A stretch of DNA of 64,000 nt from Adiantum capillus-veneris (GCA_014529385.2 CM043953.1:63624372-63688371); one strand, 5' to 3'; positions 43,880 to 55,310 are shown, counted from the stretch's first letter. Numbers and translations are program-made. Notes: a model not told the origin generated them from the sequence alone.

Positions 43880-45452
43880 GATCTCAGATTCTAGACAGTC
43901 GGAATCATACGAGGAAGCTATGCAATATGAATCCAAAGAAGAATGGATAAAGAGGATGCAAGTGGAGATGGACTCATTACATCGTAACCAAACATGGAAG
44001 TTGGTTGAGTTGCCTAAAGGTAAGTGGGAACTTCAGAACAAATGGGTGTACAAGCTGAAGGAAGAAGAAGGTGGGAAGAAAAGGTACAAGTCTAGGCTTG
44101 TGGCAAAAGGGTTTTCTCAAAAGAAAGGTATCGATTTTAATGAAATATTTTCTCATGTTGTAAAAATGAACTCAATTAGGCTTGTCTTAAGCCTTGTGAC
44201 TGCTCATGATTTAAATCTTAAGCAAATGGATGTAAATGCGGCATTCCCTCATGGTGACTTGGAGGAGGAAATTTACATGCTTCAACCGAAGGGGTATGAA
44301 GTCAGGGGTAAGGAGAAAATGGATTGCAAATTAAAGAAGAGATTGTATGGCTTAAAGCAAGCATCAAAATAGTGGTACTTGAAGTTCGATCAATGGATGT
44401 TCGATCATGGATTCAGAAGGTGCAACTCATATCATTGCGTCTACATGAAGAATTTGGGAGATGGGAAGTTCCTCATCCTAATGTTGTATGTTGATGACAT
44501 GCTGATTGCAAGTGCTAACATGCAAGACATCAAAGACCTAAAAGAAGAGCTGTTTAAATATTTTTCAATGAAAGATTTAGGTGTTGCAAAGAGGATAGTT
44601 GGGATGAAGATATCAAGGGACGGGACGAAGAAGACAATAAAGCTATCTCAAGAGGATTACATTAAGAAAGTACTAGAAAGGTTTGCAATGCAAAATGCAA
44701 AAACGGTTTCTACACCTTTGGCTGGTCACCTCAAACTAACCAAAGATATATGCCCAAAGACACAAGAGGAGATAGCCTATATGTCTAAAGTTTCATATGC
44801 TGCAGTGGTAGCTTCTCTTATGTATGATATGGTCTGGACAAGGCCAGATATTGCACATGCAGTGGGAGTTGTAAGTAGGTTCATGGACAACCAAGGTAAA
44901 GAGCACTGGCAAGCTGTGAAGTGGATACTTAGGTATCTGAAAGGGACAACAACAAATGCTTTGTATTTTGAAGGGACTGATATGTTTTTTCAAGGGTATG
45001 CTGATGCAGATATGGCAAGTGACAAAGATACTCGAAGGAGCACTACTGGCTATTTCTTCACGGTTGGAGACACAGCACTAAGCTGGGCTTCAAAGTTGCA
45101 GAAAGTGGTCTCACTTTCTACCATGGAAGCAAAGTATGTAGTAATGACAGAGGCAAGCAAAGAAATTCTATGGCTTCATAAGCTCTTAGAACAGCTTGGA
45201 TTCAAACAATACAATTGTGTCTTGTACAATGATAGCCAAAGCGCCATCCACATCTTGAAAAGAACTCAGCCTTTCATTCAAGGACAAAGCACATTGAGGT
45301 GAGATATCACTTCATACGCACTCTTTTGGAAGAGGGACAGCTAAAGCTAGGAAAGGTGCATACAAGTGAAAATCCTCCAGACATGTTTACAAAGGAGGTC
45401 AACAAGGAGAAGTTGAGCTTTTTCTCATCTTCAATTGGCATTCAAGGATAAG
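43880..45452 (+). pseudogene. Copia element 2 reverse transcriptase and RNase H, nearly intact
   Basis: RT starts around EEWIKRMQVEMDSLHRNQTW, with NKWVYKLK, VNAAFPHGDLEEEIYM and the catalytic YVDDML at 44487-44504. One in-frame TAG (44370-44372) sits in QASK*WYLKF, where the family usually has a glutamine. RNase H landmarks are GYADADMASDKDTRRSTTGY, SLSTMEAKYV and YNDSQSAIHI. A frameshift near 45295 separates the end, which continues as an HIEVRYHFIRTLLEEG-like segment and DMFTKEVNKEKL in another frame to about 45452. With few lesions in about 1.5 kb, this is the best preserved polymerase in the window. Tnt1/Tork affinity is by motif similarity. Confidence 0.9.
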
Positions 45453-45499
45453 AAGCCAGGCTGGAAATCAATTACAGGTTTGGTTTGGAGATCAGTCTC

Positions 45500-45655
45500 C
45501 AAGTGGGAGATTGTTAAGTAAGGCCCCCATTATGAGGAGAAGCCATCGTGCGTGAAGAAAATCACTTGCTGAAAACCTCAAAATTTTCACGGCGAGTATC
45601 GAGCCGAAATATTCCTTTTCACGTCAAAATTTTCACGTCAAAATATTCCGGTCCA
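45500..45655 (+). repeat. Polypurine tract and truncated 3' LTR of copia element 2
   Basis: CCAAGTGGGAGAT (about 45499-45511) is the usual copia polypurine tract. TGTTAAGTAAGGCCC starts the LTR at 45512 and matches LTRs 1 and 2 but lacks about 50 bp present in both. The LTR breaks off at about 45650, where unrelated gypsy pol sequence begins. Confidence 0.88.
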
Positions 45656-46560
45656 AGATCTGACAGAGACTGAGGAATATGTACTTAAGGAGCTCCTCAA
45701 GGATTTCAAGGATATATTTTCTTGGACATATCATGATATAAAAGGTGTTTTCACCTTCCATGGTGCAACACACAATTCCCATGAATAGCATGGCTAAACC
45801 AGTCGAGCAATGACCCTACCCAATGAATCCTAAGTATGCAAAAAAATTTCAAGAAGAGATTGAAATCTTGTCAAAAGCGGATTCATATACCCTATTGAAC
45901 ACTCAAAATGTTTGTCTCCAATAGTTATTGTGTCAAAAAAGAATGGGAAACTCAGAGTGTGCGTGGATCTCAAGAAGGTCAATGCCACCACTAGGAGAGA
46001 CCATTGCCCCTTGCCATATTTAGAACATGTGCTTGAAAGAGTTGCAGGGAAGGAAGCTTATTGATTTTTAGATGGGTACTCTGGCTACAATCAAATCACA
46101 ATTGCACTAGAAAACCAAGCTAAAACACCTTTTAATTTATAACCAAATTTGGAGTGTTTGCATTTCAAGTTATGGCTTTTGGCTTAACCAATGCTCCTGC
46201 TACCTTCCAAAGATTAATAAACATTACTTTCAGAGAGTGTTTGAGGGACTTTGGGAAGCTTTCTTAGATGAACTTTGTGTTTATTCCTTTTGGAAAGAAT
46301 ATCTATCATGTTTACAAAAAGTGATTGAAAAGTGTAGGTTGTATCGTATCTCCTTAAACCCTTTCAAATGTCAATTTTGGGTTAAACATGGAATCATTTT
46401 AGGATATATAGTGTCCAAAAATGGGATTTCCACAAATGAGAGCAAAATCAAGGCCATTTCCAATTTGCCACCACCTACAAACTATAACGGAGTTCAACGA
46501 TTCATGGGCCATGTTGGTTAATACCGGCAGTTTATTTTAAACTTTTTCAGAGATAGCTCG
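45656..46560 (+). pseudogene. Ty3/gypsy reverse transcriptase, decayed
   Basis: Landmarks in order, over several frames: [108 protein letters not shown], and a late block GIILGYIVSKNGISTNESKI. The region that should carry the YVDD box (about 46.26 kb) is mutated to a DELCVYS-like sequence. Stops are frequent. The IFSW motif and this arrangement resemble the non-chromodomain Athila/Tat side of plant gypsy; that placement is tentative. Confidence 0.85.
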
Positions 46561-46960
46561 TCCATTGTACAAACTTCTTATTGAATTCCACTGGATTGCG
46601 GAGTGTGACCATGCTTATGAGTTGTTAAAAAAGACCTTAACCAGTGCTCCCATTCTACGAGTGCCCGATTGGAATGTAATTTTCCATGTCCATATCAATG
46701 CATCGAACTTTGCTATTGGGTGTATTCTATCTCAACCAGGAGAACATAAACTGGACTACCCCATTAGCTTTGCAAGTCGTCAATTAAATGATGCTGAGAG
46801 AAACTACACCACTATAGAACGGGAAGGTTTAGCTATGATTTATGGAGTGAAGAAATTTTGCTACTACCTTCTTGCCAACAAGTTTGTTTTCTATGTTGAT
46901 CATCAAGCATTGTTGTATCTAGTAAATAAAACTTGTGAATTACACGATGGTTGTTAATTC
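46561..46960 (+). pseudogene. Ty3/gypsy RNase H domain
   Basis: Open for about 130 codons: ECDHAYELLKKTLTSAPIL, VHINASNFAIGCILSQ (usual DAS replaced by NAS), ISFASRQLNDAERNYTTIE and FVFYVDHQALLYLVNK. The first catalytic aspartate is lost. Confidence 0.85.
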
Positions 46961-48394
46961 TTCTTGAGTTTGATTTTACGGTTGTGGTGAGACTCGATGA
47001 AAGACATATCATGGTGGATCATTTGTCTTGCATACCCAATGATGAAGCCCCTACTGGAATCGATGATCAATTGCTCGATACTTCCCTATTCCTAGTCGAG
47101 ACCATGCCTGAATGGAGTGAGAAGATTGTGAACTTTTTAGTTAATGGTTTTCCACCCAAAGAGCATCATAAAGATATAGCTCAAAAATTGTTAAAGGAAT
47201 GTGAATCTTATTCTCTAATTACAGGGACTCTCTACAAGCTAGGGAAGGATGACCTTCTTAGACGTTGTGCTTGTGAGGATGAGTATTTATACATACTACA
47301 AGAAGCCCACATGGGTATAGCCTGAGGACATTTTTCAGGGGAATTGACTGCTAGAAAGGTGTTGTAATCAGGCTATTGGTGGCCTACCTTATTCAAAGAT
47401 GCATCACTTTTTGCAAAAGGGTGTGATGAATGCCAACGTCACAAGATTACACAACGAAAGAATAAGATGTCCTCACATCATATTAAAGTTACTCAACCAT
47501 TTGAAAATGGGGTTTAGACTTTGTAGGCCCAATTAGTCCGACACCTTGTAACACTCAATCTCGATATATTATTGTTGCCAATGACTATGTGACAAAGTGG
47601 ACGGAAGCCAGGGCAACACGCAAGGCTGATGCAAGGTCAACTACCAAGTTTCTCTTTGAGAACATTATTACTTGATTTGGTTGTCCCTTTGAGATTGTGA
47701 GTGACAATGATACTCATTTTATAAATGGAGTGATAAAGGAACTCACAACAAACTTCATGATAGCCCACCATAAGTCCACGCCTTATTATCCACAAGAAAA
47801 CGGCCAAGCTAAGAGCACTAACAAGCCTTAATTTCTATCTTGACCAAAACAATGGAAGCTCATCGCACAGATTGGGATTTGAAGCTGACATCAATCTATG
47901 GGCTTATCGTACTTCTTACAAAGTGGCTATTAATTGTACACCATTCAAAATGGTATATGACCAAGAAGCAGTTATGCCATGGGAGTTTGTAATTCCTAGT
48001 CTACGGGTAGCTTCACAAGAAGGTTGGGATGGTAACCCTTTAGTTGAACGTTTATATATCTTGAGAGGTTAGACAAAGACCCAATGAAGAAAGGTAATTG
48101 GCTATGCAAAATGCACTTGTGGAGAAAGATAGGAGAAATAAATGGTTTGATCGTCATCTAAAGAACAAAGATATCAAGGTTGGGGGTAAAGTCCTTATGT
48201 GTGGAGTGCGTAACAAAAAGAAAAAGTTGAAATATGCGGGAAAAGGACCATATAGAGTATGCGAAATCACCCCACAAGGTAATATTTGTGTGGAAACTCT
48301 CGATGGAGTTAAAACCATTGGATTCCTCAATGGGAGTAAATTTAAAAGATACTATGATCCTTTAAGCCAAGAGGAGCTACGTGCCATCCATTAA
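46961..48394 (+). pseudogene. Ty3/gypsy linker, integrase and C-terminal domain
   Basis: The 46951-47325 frame holds the linker (HIMVDHLSCIPN) and YKLGKDDLLRRC, then the HHCC finger (EAHMGIA*GHF..., KGCDECQRHKITQRK at about 47.42 kb). The integrase core is badly broken (47.5-47.85 kb). INLWAYRTSYKVAINCTPFKMVYDQEAVMPWEF (two adjoining blocks) marks its C-terminal part. The C-terminal frame 48098-48394 reads KDIKVGGKVLMC, KKKLKYAGKGPYRV and FLNGSKFKRYY, the GPY/F region. It cannot encode an active integrase. Confidence 0.85.
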
Positions 48395-48559
48395 AAAAAG
48401 GCAGCTAAGGCACAAGTAAAATTGAAAAGGATACAAGCTCAAGCTGAGGCTAAGGAGCGACAACAAGGTATAAGATGCCAACAAGAGGCCAAGCTTGGAG
48501 TTACACATGCATTTCACATTGAAACAGAGGATAATTAGTTGGACTCTGACACACCTCTA

Positions 48560-48870
48560 CGATACCCTATTGAGTTAAATAGCACCCATGGGAAAAGTGC
48601 TATATAACGCCTTATTGGACACAGGTGCTAAATATAATTTTCTATTATATGGAGTGTGGTGTCAGTTAGGAAATCCATGTCTATCTAAGAGTACTATCCA
48701 GGTCAAGGGTAACTACGGTTTTTGGAATCTGGCACAATTCTGTCAATTATGACAATGGGGTTGTAGCTCAAGACTTTTTAGAAGGTAATATAAACCTAGG
48801 ACGCACGTGGATGCTAGCGACCAAATGCACTATTGATTGGGGGTCTGGGAGTGTCACAACATAAAACCCA
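48560..48870 (+). pseudogene. Retropepsin-like domain lying downstream of integrase
   Basis: One frame reads GKVLYNALLDTGAKYNFL, an aspartic protease active-site block. About 60 codons later another frame reads NINLGRTWMLATKCTIDWGSGSV, the second conserved block (usually ILGRDWL...IDW) of plant gypsy proteases. A frameshift lies between them. In known Ty3/gypsy order the protease precedes RT; here it follows the integrase C-terminus by about 170 bp on the same strand. Either a second element abuts here, or the order is genuinely altered. Confidence 0.65.
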
Positions 48871-48939
48871 ACTCTTAGCCTTGCCACTCAAGCGATAGTC
48901 CCTGAGATATCACCTCTCAAGAAAATACAACCCAAAACA

Positions 48940-49401
48940 GTGCATGTCCAAGAAGTTGAACCATTTGGAACTATAGCCCAACCTTCTAGAGCTTCAAATT
49001 CTATTGCTGAACCAAAACATGAGACACACAAGACTCAGTGTAATAGAACAAAGAAAACATACAAATGGGTCCCTAAAGCTTCTATAGCGACCATTTTTTA
49101 TGCTAAAAAACAGGAGCCTTGTAAGAGACGCCCCCCTCGTTTTAAGAAATATAAGAAAACGTTGCATTGGATTCATAAACAACTATTGGAAACCCAAGGG
49201 TACTATGAAGGGAATGATCAGATCTGGATGCCAAAACGTAAATTGTATCCTTACCTATCATCTATAGACCCAGGTGAGTCAAATCCTGTAACGATTAAGC
49301 CAATTGAAGATCATGGGAAGGAAAAGATGATAGAACACTATACACCTGATCTGGAGCTGATTTGGGTACTTGAGCGAGAAAAGCTTATTTTGCTCAGCTA
49401 A
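48940..49401 (+). CDS. Retroelement accessory ORF with a QGYYEGN motif
   Basis: A 153-codon frame that continues the protease-like segment after a stop. It holds YKWVPK at about residue 42, a basic stretch PCKRRPPRFKKYKK, and HWIHKQLLETQGYYEGNDQ then IWMPK. The WVPK...W...LL..QG(Y/F)YEGN.Q.W pattern recurs in the minus-strand ORF at 17931-18275. Function is unknown; the basic stretch may bind nucleic acid. No known domain is recognised. Confidence 0.5.
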   Translation: MHVQEVEPFGTIAQPSRASNSIAEPKHETHKTQCNRTKKTYKWVPKASIATIFYAKKQEPCKRRPPRFKKYKKTLHWIHKQLLETQGYYEGNDQIWMPKRKLYPYLSSIDPGESNPVTIKPIEDHGKEKMIEHYTPDLELIWVLEREKLILLS

Positions 49402-51170
49402 AACATAGGAAAAACAAATGAAGCTTCTTGGTCTTCATGTAGTTCATATACGAAAATACAAGCTTCGACATAACCTCCACCTACCATTGTAAATATCCAT
49501 ACAAACAAAAAAGAATTTGCACCTCCCATTGTAAGTTCACCACCTACAACAATGTTGCAAGTAAAATCATGGGAGAGTACCTTACCACCCTTGCAACTAG
49601 AAGAAACACCTAGGGTGGTTGAAAACTATTGGTCAAAGTCTTCACCCATAATAATTAGGAACAATTGGTTTCAAAAGGTGACGACATCGTTTCAAAAGGT
49701 ATGATCTACCCAAGGAAGAGGGGAGTGTTTGCTGACATCCATCATTCACTTACTCCCCTATTCACCTTCGTCCTTGACCTCTCAAGAAAACAAAAATAAA
49801 AAAGTAAAAGAGCAAGAGCCACCAAACAAAAATCTGGAAACCTACACGTTATAGTACATGACCCAAATCATAAAAACACATTATGCACAAGGACATGACC
49901 TTTTGATATGATCCTTATAATATTTACACACTAACCATCATCTATCTATGTGTACAAATATGGTTAGTACGCTAGAGTCATCCACTCCTACCTTGGATGA
50001 GAGGTACCCTCTTTACTTTTCACAAGTGTTTCACATAGTCTACACGGTGCTTGCCTGTGAATGGGATTTGGTAGATACGCTAGTGTGTGAGAAGAATTTA
50101 AGGAATTAGAATGGTTGATACGTCTCTTGACCACGATTGATCCCTACTTAGTAGAGAGCCTCTCTTTGATTGCACAAGTCTACCCTTTTGACCAAGATGA
50201 CTATAGACGTCTAGTGACCTTCTTAGTGCCTCTAATGATGAGGAAGAGTTACATGATTACAAGGATGGCACATATGGTCTCATGGATTATAACTTTGTTT
50301 TCCTCGACTATGACGAGGACAGGGGTTAGGGTTCCCAATGTTGTTTGATTGTGTTCAATAAAGGATGGTGCCTCTTCCCATTGATGTGCCTCCTAGAGGT
50401 ATTCCTTGTGTTTTCTAGTGTGTACAAGAACGCATTGCCATTGTTAGGATTTTGAACTTCATGGAATCTTTGTCTCGTTCACTCTTCGAATTGAGCACGA
50501 TCATCAACAAACAGGTGTTTCTTGTCCCCAATAGAATTGCTTCTTGTCCTTTTTTTTTAGCATCCATGGTTGTCTGCTTTAACTGTGATTGGTAGCATAA
50601 TATTCGATACATTTGCTTAGTATTAAACATTAGATTCAATATAATTTTTTGTCATAATTCCTTATCTAGGTTTAAGAATCAAGCAGTCTGACTAAGCTAG
50701 TTTGACCAAGATAGACGTTAGAGATCTTCTCTTAATATTATGGGAAATGCCTTCCTAATTATCAAAGGTTACTTTAGATTTTTAATCCGATTTTAGGTAG
50801 CATTGTGTGCAATGTACTAGTGCTTTCTAGTGGACTTAGTCCCTATTGACCTTTAACTTAAGTATTATAAAAGGAGTTTACTAGCGTGATGAGCCTGGGG
50901 AGGGTAACAATGCAATATGACCCCCCAAAGTTACAAAATTGAAAGGCAATGAAAAACAAACATCCAAAAAGTGCCAAGAATGTAAACTCTTAATTTGGTA
51001 CTTCACTCACATGCATTGCCTATGGTACTAGAGCCCTAGAGGTTCCCAGTGTGGGCGCTTTTCTTTGAAAAGCAAAAAGCCCAAGGCATACAAAATAAGC
51101 ACACACAGCAAAAATTGAATCAGTGTGAAAAACTTTGGGGGGTCAAACAAAGGGAATGATTGGGCAGGCC
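49402..51170. other. Non-genic stretch, probably 3' part of a decayed retroelement
   Basis: Short broken frames only (for example 50115-50348). Neither an LTR pair nor a PBS was recognised. Confidence 0.4.
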
Positions 51171-51173
51171 TTA

Positions 51174-52420
51174 AACTCCAGCTTCAAAACACTTAAGTAG
51201 ATTCTTCACTTGAAAACACATATTTTTCAGCTTTGGATTCTTACTTTGCCACACCCCAAGTACTTGCTTAACCACCAAAAGAGCATCGCCTCTTACCCTC
51301 ACATGATGGATGTTTAGCTCAAGGCGAAGGTTGAGCCCTTTCTCCAAAGTAGCATACTCAGCTTCATTGTTGCTTTGTGTCGTAAGCTTCAAACTCCTTT
51401 TAGTTACCAAAGCACCTTGAGGATCATAACTACAACACCTTCCGACGCTTCACCATGTGCTTTCCTGGAAGAGCCATCCAAAAACAATAGATAGGCATTG
51501 TCTATATCAAGAGCTTCCATGTGTGGCTTCTTCACTACGTCCTCCTTAAGAAGAAGAAGAGGGATTTCCTTATAAGTAATCAAATCATCCAATGTAGCCC
51601 TTGTACTCTCCTCAACAAGAAAAGAGAATTGGAATCCATGTAGCTCCACAATCCACTTCATGAGCCTCTTTGACAAAGTAGGGCTATTCACCAATTGAGA
51701 TAGAAGAGTGTAGCTAGTGAGAAATGTGAATGGTTTGGGGAGAAGGTAGTGCCTAACCTTCTACATACATAAATCACACTCACCATGATGAGATCCACCT
51801 CAGTATAGCCTCTTTTCACCTCTAGCTTCACCCTGCTAGCATAGTAGAAGCATAGCTCCAATAGCAGCCTCACCTATTGATGGATTCACATAAAACTCCT
51901 TATCCCAATTGGGAGATTGTATAGCACGAAGAGAACCAAGAACCTCTTTTATACCTTGAAAAACTTCTTCACATTCATTTGTCCATTATAGAGGATCCAA
52001 CCTTGCTACTTGCTATAGAGGATGAAGAAGTTAAGAGGACAAAGGAATGAACCTTGACATATGCTTCACCTTTTGAATAAAAGTAGCAAGTTGCTTTGTA
52101 TCCTTAGGTGATGGAAGGAGCACCAAAGCCTTCACTTTGTCAAGATCTGCTTCAATCCCATTCTCTGAAATCATATGCCCCACAAACTAGGCTTACTTTC
52201 CATCCTTCTTTGGTGTGACAACAATAGGGCTCACCCATTTTGCAACACTCACAGGATATATAAAACCTGCTTTGAGAAGCTTGTCTACCTCTTCCTTTAA
52301 AACATTAAGTTGTACTTGTCCCATTCTCCTTAGCTTTTGGCGTACATGCTGAGCTCCTTCCTTGATTGGAATGTGGATTTCCTCTCCGCTGAGGCCTCTA
52401 ATTTCCTCATAGGAAGTGAT
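51174..52420 (-). pseudogene. Ty3/gypsy RT and RNase H remnant with the RT core deleted
   Basis: Minus-strand landmarks run downward. RT start: GAQHVRQKLRRMGQVQLNVL, KEEVDKLLKAGFIYPV, KWVSPIVVTPKKDGK (52.4-52.2 kb). It then jumps directly to FVGHMISENGIEADLDKVKA (about 52.18 kb), so the segment that would contain the catalytic YVDD is missing. Further down come FSFLVEES and LLFLDGSSRKAHGEA (about 51.49 kb), then QSNNEAEYATLEKGLNLRLEL and VRGDALLVVKQVLGVWQ (about 51.3 kb). The last two blocks match the second, archaeal-type RNase H of Tat/Ogre-lineage plant elements. Confidence 0.82.
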
Positions 52421-53600
52421 GAATAAATTGGGAAATTATTGTATCATATGGAGTCTTACAATACCCTGGGCAATATTCTCCGAGCGAATACAAATTCGAG
52501 CAAATATTTAAGAGAGCACATGGATTTATGAAGCACAAAATTAAACGAACAAAACACACCTATCATAGATGCCAAATGAGCAGTCATCAAGAATCCGCAA
52601 TCATCGAGAATGCCAAATGGATGCCAGCATCCCTCGAGAAAATATGGCACCGAGGTAGAGAAGTAGGTCCCATATGCAATTCACTATAGGGATTTTCAAA
52701 AAGATAAATGTGCATTCCATGATGAAATGTTTAACCGTATCTTGTGTTAAACATTGAACAACTCAAGTTTCCGTGGTTGATTCCCTTTGGAACCAATGAA
52801 GCATTGCAGACACCCACTCTAAAGTCCTAGCCAATGGTAAAATAATCCCCAACAATGGCAATGCATTGACATAAGGCATGGTCATCAGTGTGCATTACTA
52901 CAATATGAACATAAGATTAATTTTGGAAACCCAATCAATAGGCTATATTTTAACAAAGGATGTCCTCTCTGTTCTGCAAGTGTACCTCATTGAACCGATG
53001 CCTTGCTTCCTTTTTGGGCCTCTCATGTGTAGTTGATGGCATACTTCTCATAATATAAAATATTTTGGAACCAATAAATTCATCGTTCAATGCTCAATGC
53101 ACACCAACATGTGGCACACTATCAGATGTATCTACTATGCAAAATGACCATAATGATTACTAGGCAGAGCCTCAGAGTCAAAAGTGGAAGTTTTATCTGC
53201 ATTTTTAGAATTTGTTGACAAGTGAATTCGAATAGGAAGCTTCATCTACATTGATTGAGCCAGAACAATTTGAAATGCAAGATGTTGTCAACAAAGGAGT
53301 ATGTGTGAAGGGTGTCAATTCCAATTATGTTGAGTTTGAACACCTAATAAACGATGCGCTTATAGATGTTCAGGGAGCCTGAAGTAACGATAGTTAATAT
53401 AGTCTCTACGGACTTGCCTCACTCCTCCTTTGATGATGCATGGGCTTCAACATTGTTAACATTTGCAACTTCTTTTTCGATGAAACATTATGTTTTGAAG
53501 AATATGGATACCAGCATTATGAATAAGCAAAACTATGCATCTAGCCCATGTGATGGTTGAATATCAAGGTCAAAGTCCAAGGCATGCACATTCACGTGCT
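52421..53600. other. Non-genic stretch
   Basis: No gene or element boundary is recognised. The frame at 53366-53560 is short and featureless. Confidence 0.45.
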
Positions 53601-53614
53601 CACAATTATGCAGG

Positions 53615-53680
53615 CCTAGTAGAACTATGCATCCCTTTTGTGACTATGCCAAAATTGGCATAGTTGCAAAGGTAAGAGCC
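53615..53680. repeat. AACTATGC direct repeat with internal palindrome, copy 1
   Basis: TAGAACTATGC is followed by ACTATGCCAAAATTGGCATAGT, a near-perfect palindrome. A second, shorter arrangement is at 54598-54655 and an inverted-type relative at 56511-56540. Confidence 0.7.
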
Positions 53681-54590
53681 GAGGGCCCCTATATATTTAG
53701 TAAGATCATATATCATATATGTTTGAAGAAATGGCATTAAATAGTAGAGAGTTCTCATTTTATTTTAATGAAATGAAGGGAGCATCTTCCCTCAAACTAG
53801 TAGTGTTCCTAATACACAATTTTTCTCTTGTATTAACTTTGCTTTGGCATGAGACTATCCAATGATAATTCAACTTTGTTTTTAGCTTGAGCTAGGAAGC
53901 CACATTTCTAACATTTTTAGGAGTTTCACTTTAGGCTATTGCATTTTTAGTAGGTTCACTTTTGAAATGCTCGAGGAGTGGGACTACAATTTTCCCTAAA
54001 TGCTACTAAATTTCTTAATATTGAAGGGGACTATGCTCTAACCGTTTTTAAAAAAATTAATGAGCACTGCAAAGGCTTACATGTTGCAACACTAGCACAA
54101 GTTGCCAAGAGAAAAGGTTGGAACACATAGTCATTCCTTGCGCAGGGGCCCTATAGGCCTTGGGTAGGTCCCTCTCTCTCCCTCTCTCTATCTCTATCTC
54201 TCTCTCTCTTTCAAGTCTTGAGTTCAACTGTCCTCATCGGATAGATCTTTAAGGTCTCTTGGGATAGTTTCCTATGATGTTAAAACTCTCTTCTCTTCTT
54301 CTTCTTCTTCTTCTTCTTCTTCTTCTCTTTGATCGTCTCTAGTGCATGCCATCGGTCAGCAACGCGTTGGAAAAGTATACTTCCAGTCTATTGGCGCATG
54401 CGTTCAAAAAAAATTGATGCATCATCCCGCACTTGACAGCTAGTTGGTAGTGGCAACCAGCTCAATTTCTCACAAATTTTATCACCTGACCACAATGATA
54501 TCACTGTCAGGCTAATGGGCATAGTTAGAAATAACTGCTAAGCTAATGGTCACATGAGGCATAGTTATCAGTTTATTATTTTAATAACTA
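53681..54590. other. Non-genic stretch with CT and CTT microsatellites
   Basis: CT-rich tract at about 54170-54210 and (CTT)n at about 54292-54330. No gene is recognised. Confidence 0.5.
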
Positions 54591-54655
54591 TGCCCCAATA
54601 GAACTATGCTAGGTGTTTTGCGCGTATGCAAAATTGGCATAGTTATACAACATTA
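54530..54655. repeat. AACTATGC repeat block, copy 2
   Basis: Contains GGCATAGTTATCAG, TAATAACTATGCCCC, TAGAACTATGC and AAATTGGCATAGTTATA. The opposing GGCATAGTTAT and ATAACTATGCC can pair around a short AT-rich loop. Confidence 0.65.
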
Positions 54656-55104
54656 CTCGCTTGATTTTAATGTGCACTCCACAGTGAATCGTTGTAGGCT
54701 TACGTGGACGAACCAAAGAGTTTCACCGCTGTCGCACAAATCCGTAGTGTTTGTGCAAGCTGATAGGAAGCGAGGTCTCTCTCTCTCTCTCAATTGTCTT
54801 GCAGATTCATTCATCTTACTTCTTAGTGTTGGTAGCTAGTTCAAAGCAAAGTTCGTGTGACCAAGCAAAGAGAATTGTTGCTTGCATTATTTGTGTCCAG
54901 GCAAAGTAGGCTCTAACTGTGCCCCGCATGACCATGCCCTAAGCTTGCACATGCTATAAAGCCCCTCTCCCATTGCCTTTGTCTTTCTAGACATCGCACG
55001 CCCTCAGGACTAAATGACACGGATCATTTAAGAGGGGGGGGTGAGGGGATCAATGGATGGGAACTCCACGCGCGACCGTCGAAGTGTTTTGGGCCGTAGA
55101 TGGC

Positions 55105-55185
55105 TTATTAAAACTAAACCCGGCCAAGAACTAAACCTGGCCAAGGGTCCCGTCCGGGTTTAGTTCTAGGCCGTCCAGGTTTATC
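55105..55185. repeat. Inverted repeat around ACTAAACCCGGCC
   Basis: AAACTAAACCCGGCCAAGAACTAAACC.GGCC faces GGGTTTAGTTCTAGGCCGTCCAGGTTTA about 20 bp away. The arms are about 25 bp and imperfect. Confidence 0.6.
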
Positions 55186-55221
55186 GTTTATATCATTGTG
55201 TAAAACGGCTTTGGTTTCAAA

Positions 55222-55310
55222 TGTGCACGGGCTGGCGTAGTGGTTAGCCCATGCTTCAAAAAGCATTGAGGGGCGACATTCTGGGTTCAAACCCCCGCCC
55301 TCCACTAGCG
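55222..55310 (+). mobile_element. SINE-like unit with RNA polymerase III boxes
   Basis: CTGGCGTAGTGGTTAGCCC matches a tRNA box A, and GGGTTCAAACCCC about 45 bp downstream matches box B. The D-arm and T-arm spacing is tRNA-like, but no acceptor-stem pairing is apparent. This is typical of a tRNA-derived SINE head rather than a functional tRNA gene. The 3' limit is unknown. Confidence 0.5.

Noticed and set aside
55222-55310. Functional tRNA gene
   Set aside because: Box A and B are present but no acceptor-stem pairing or convincing anticodon arm could be found.
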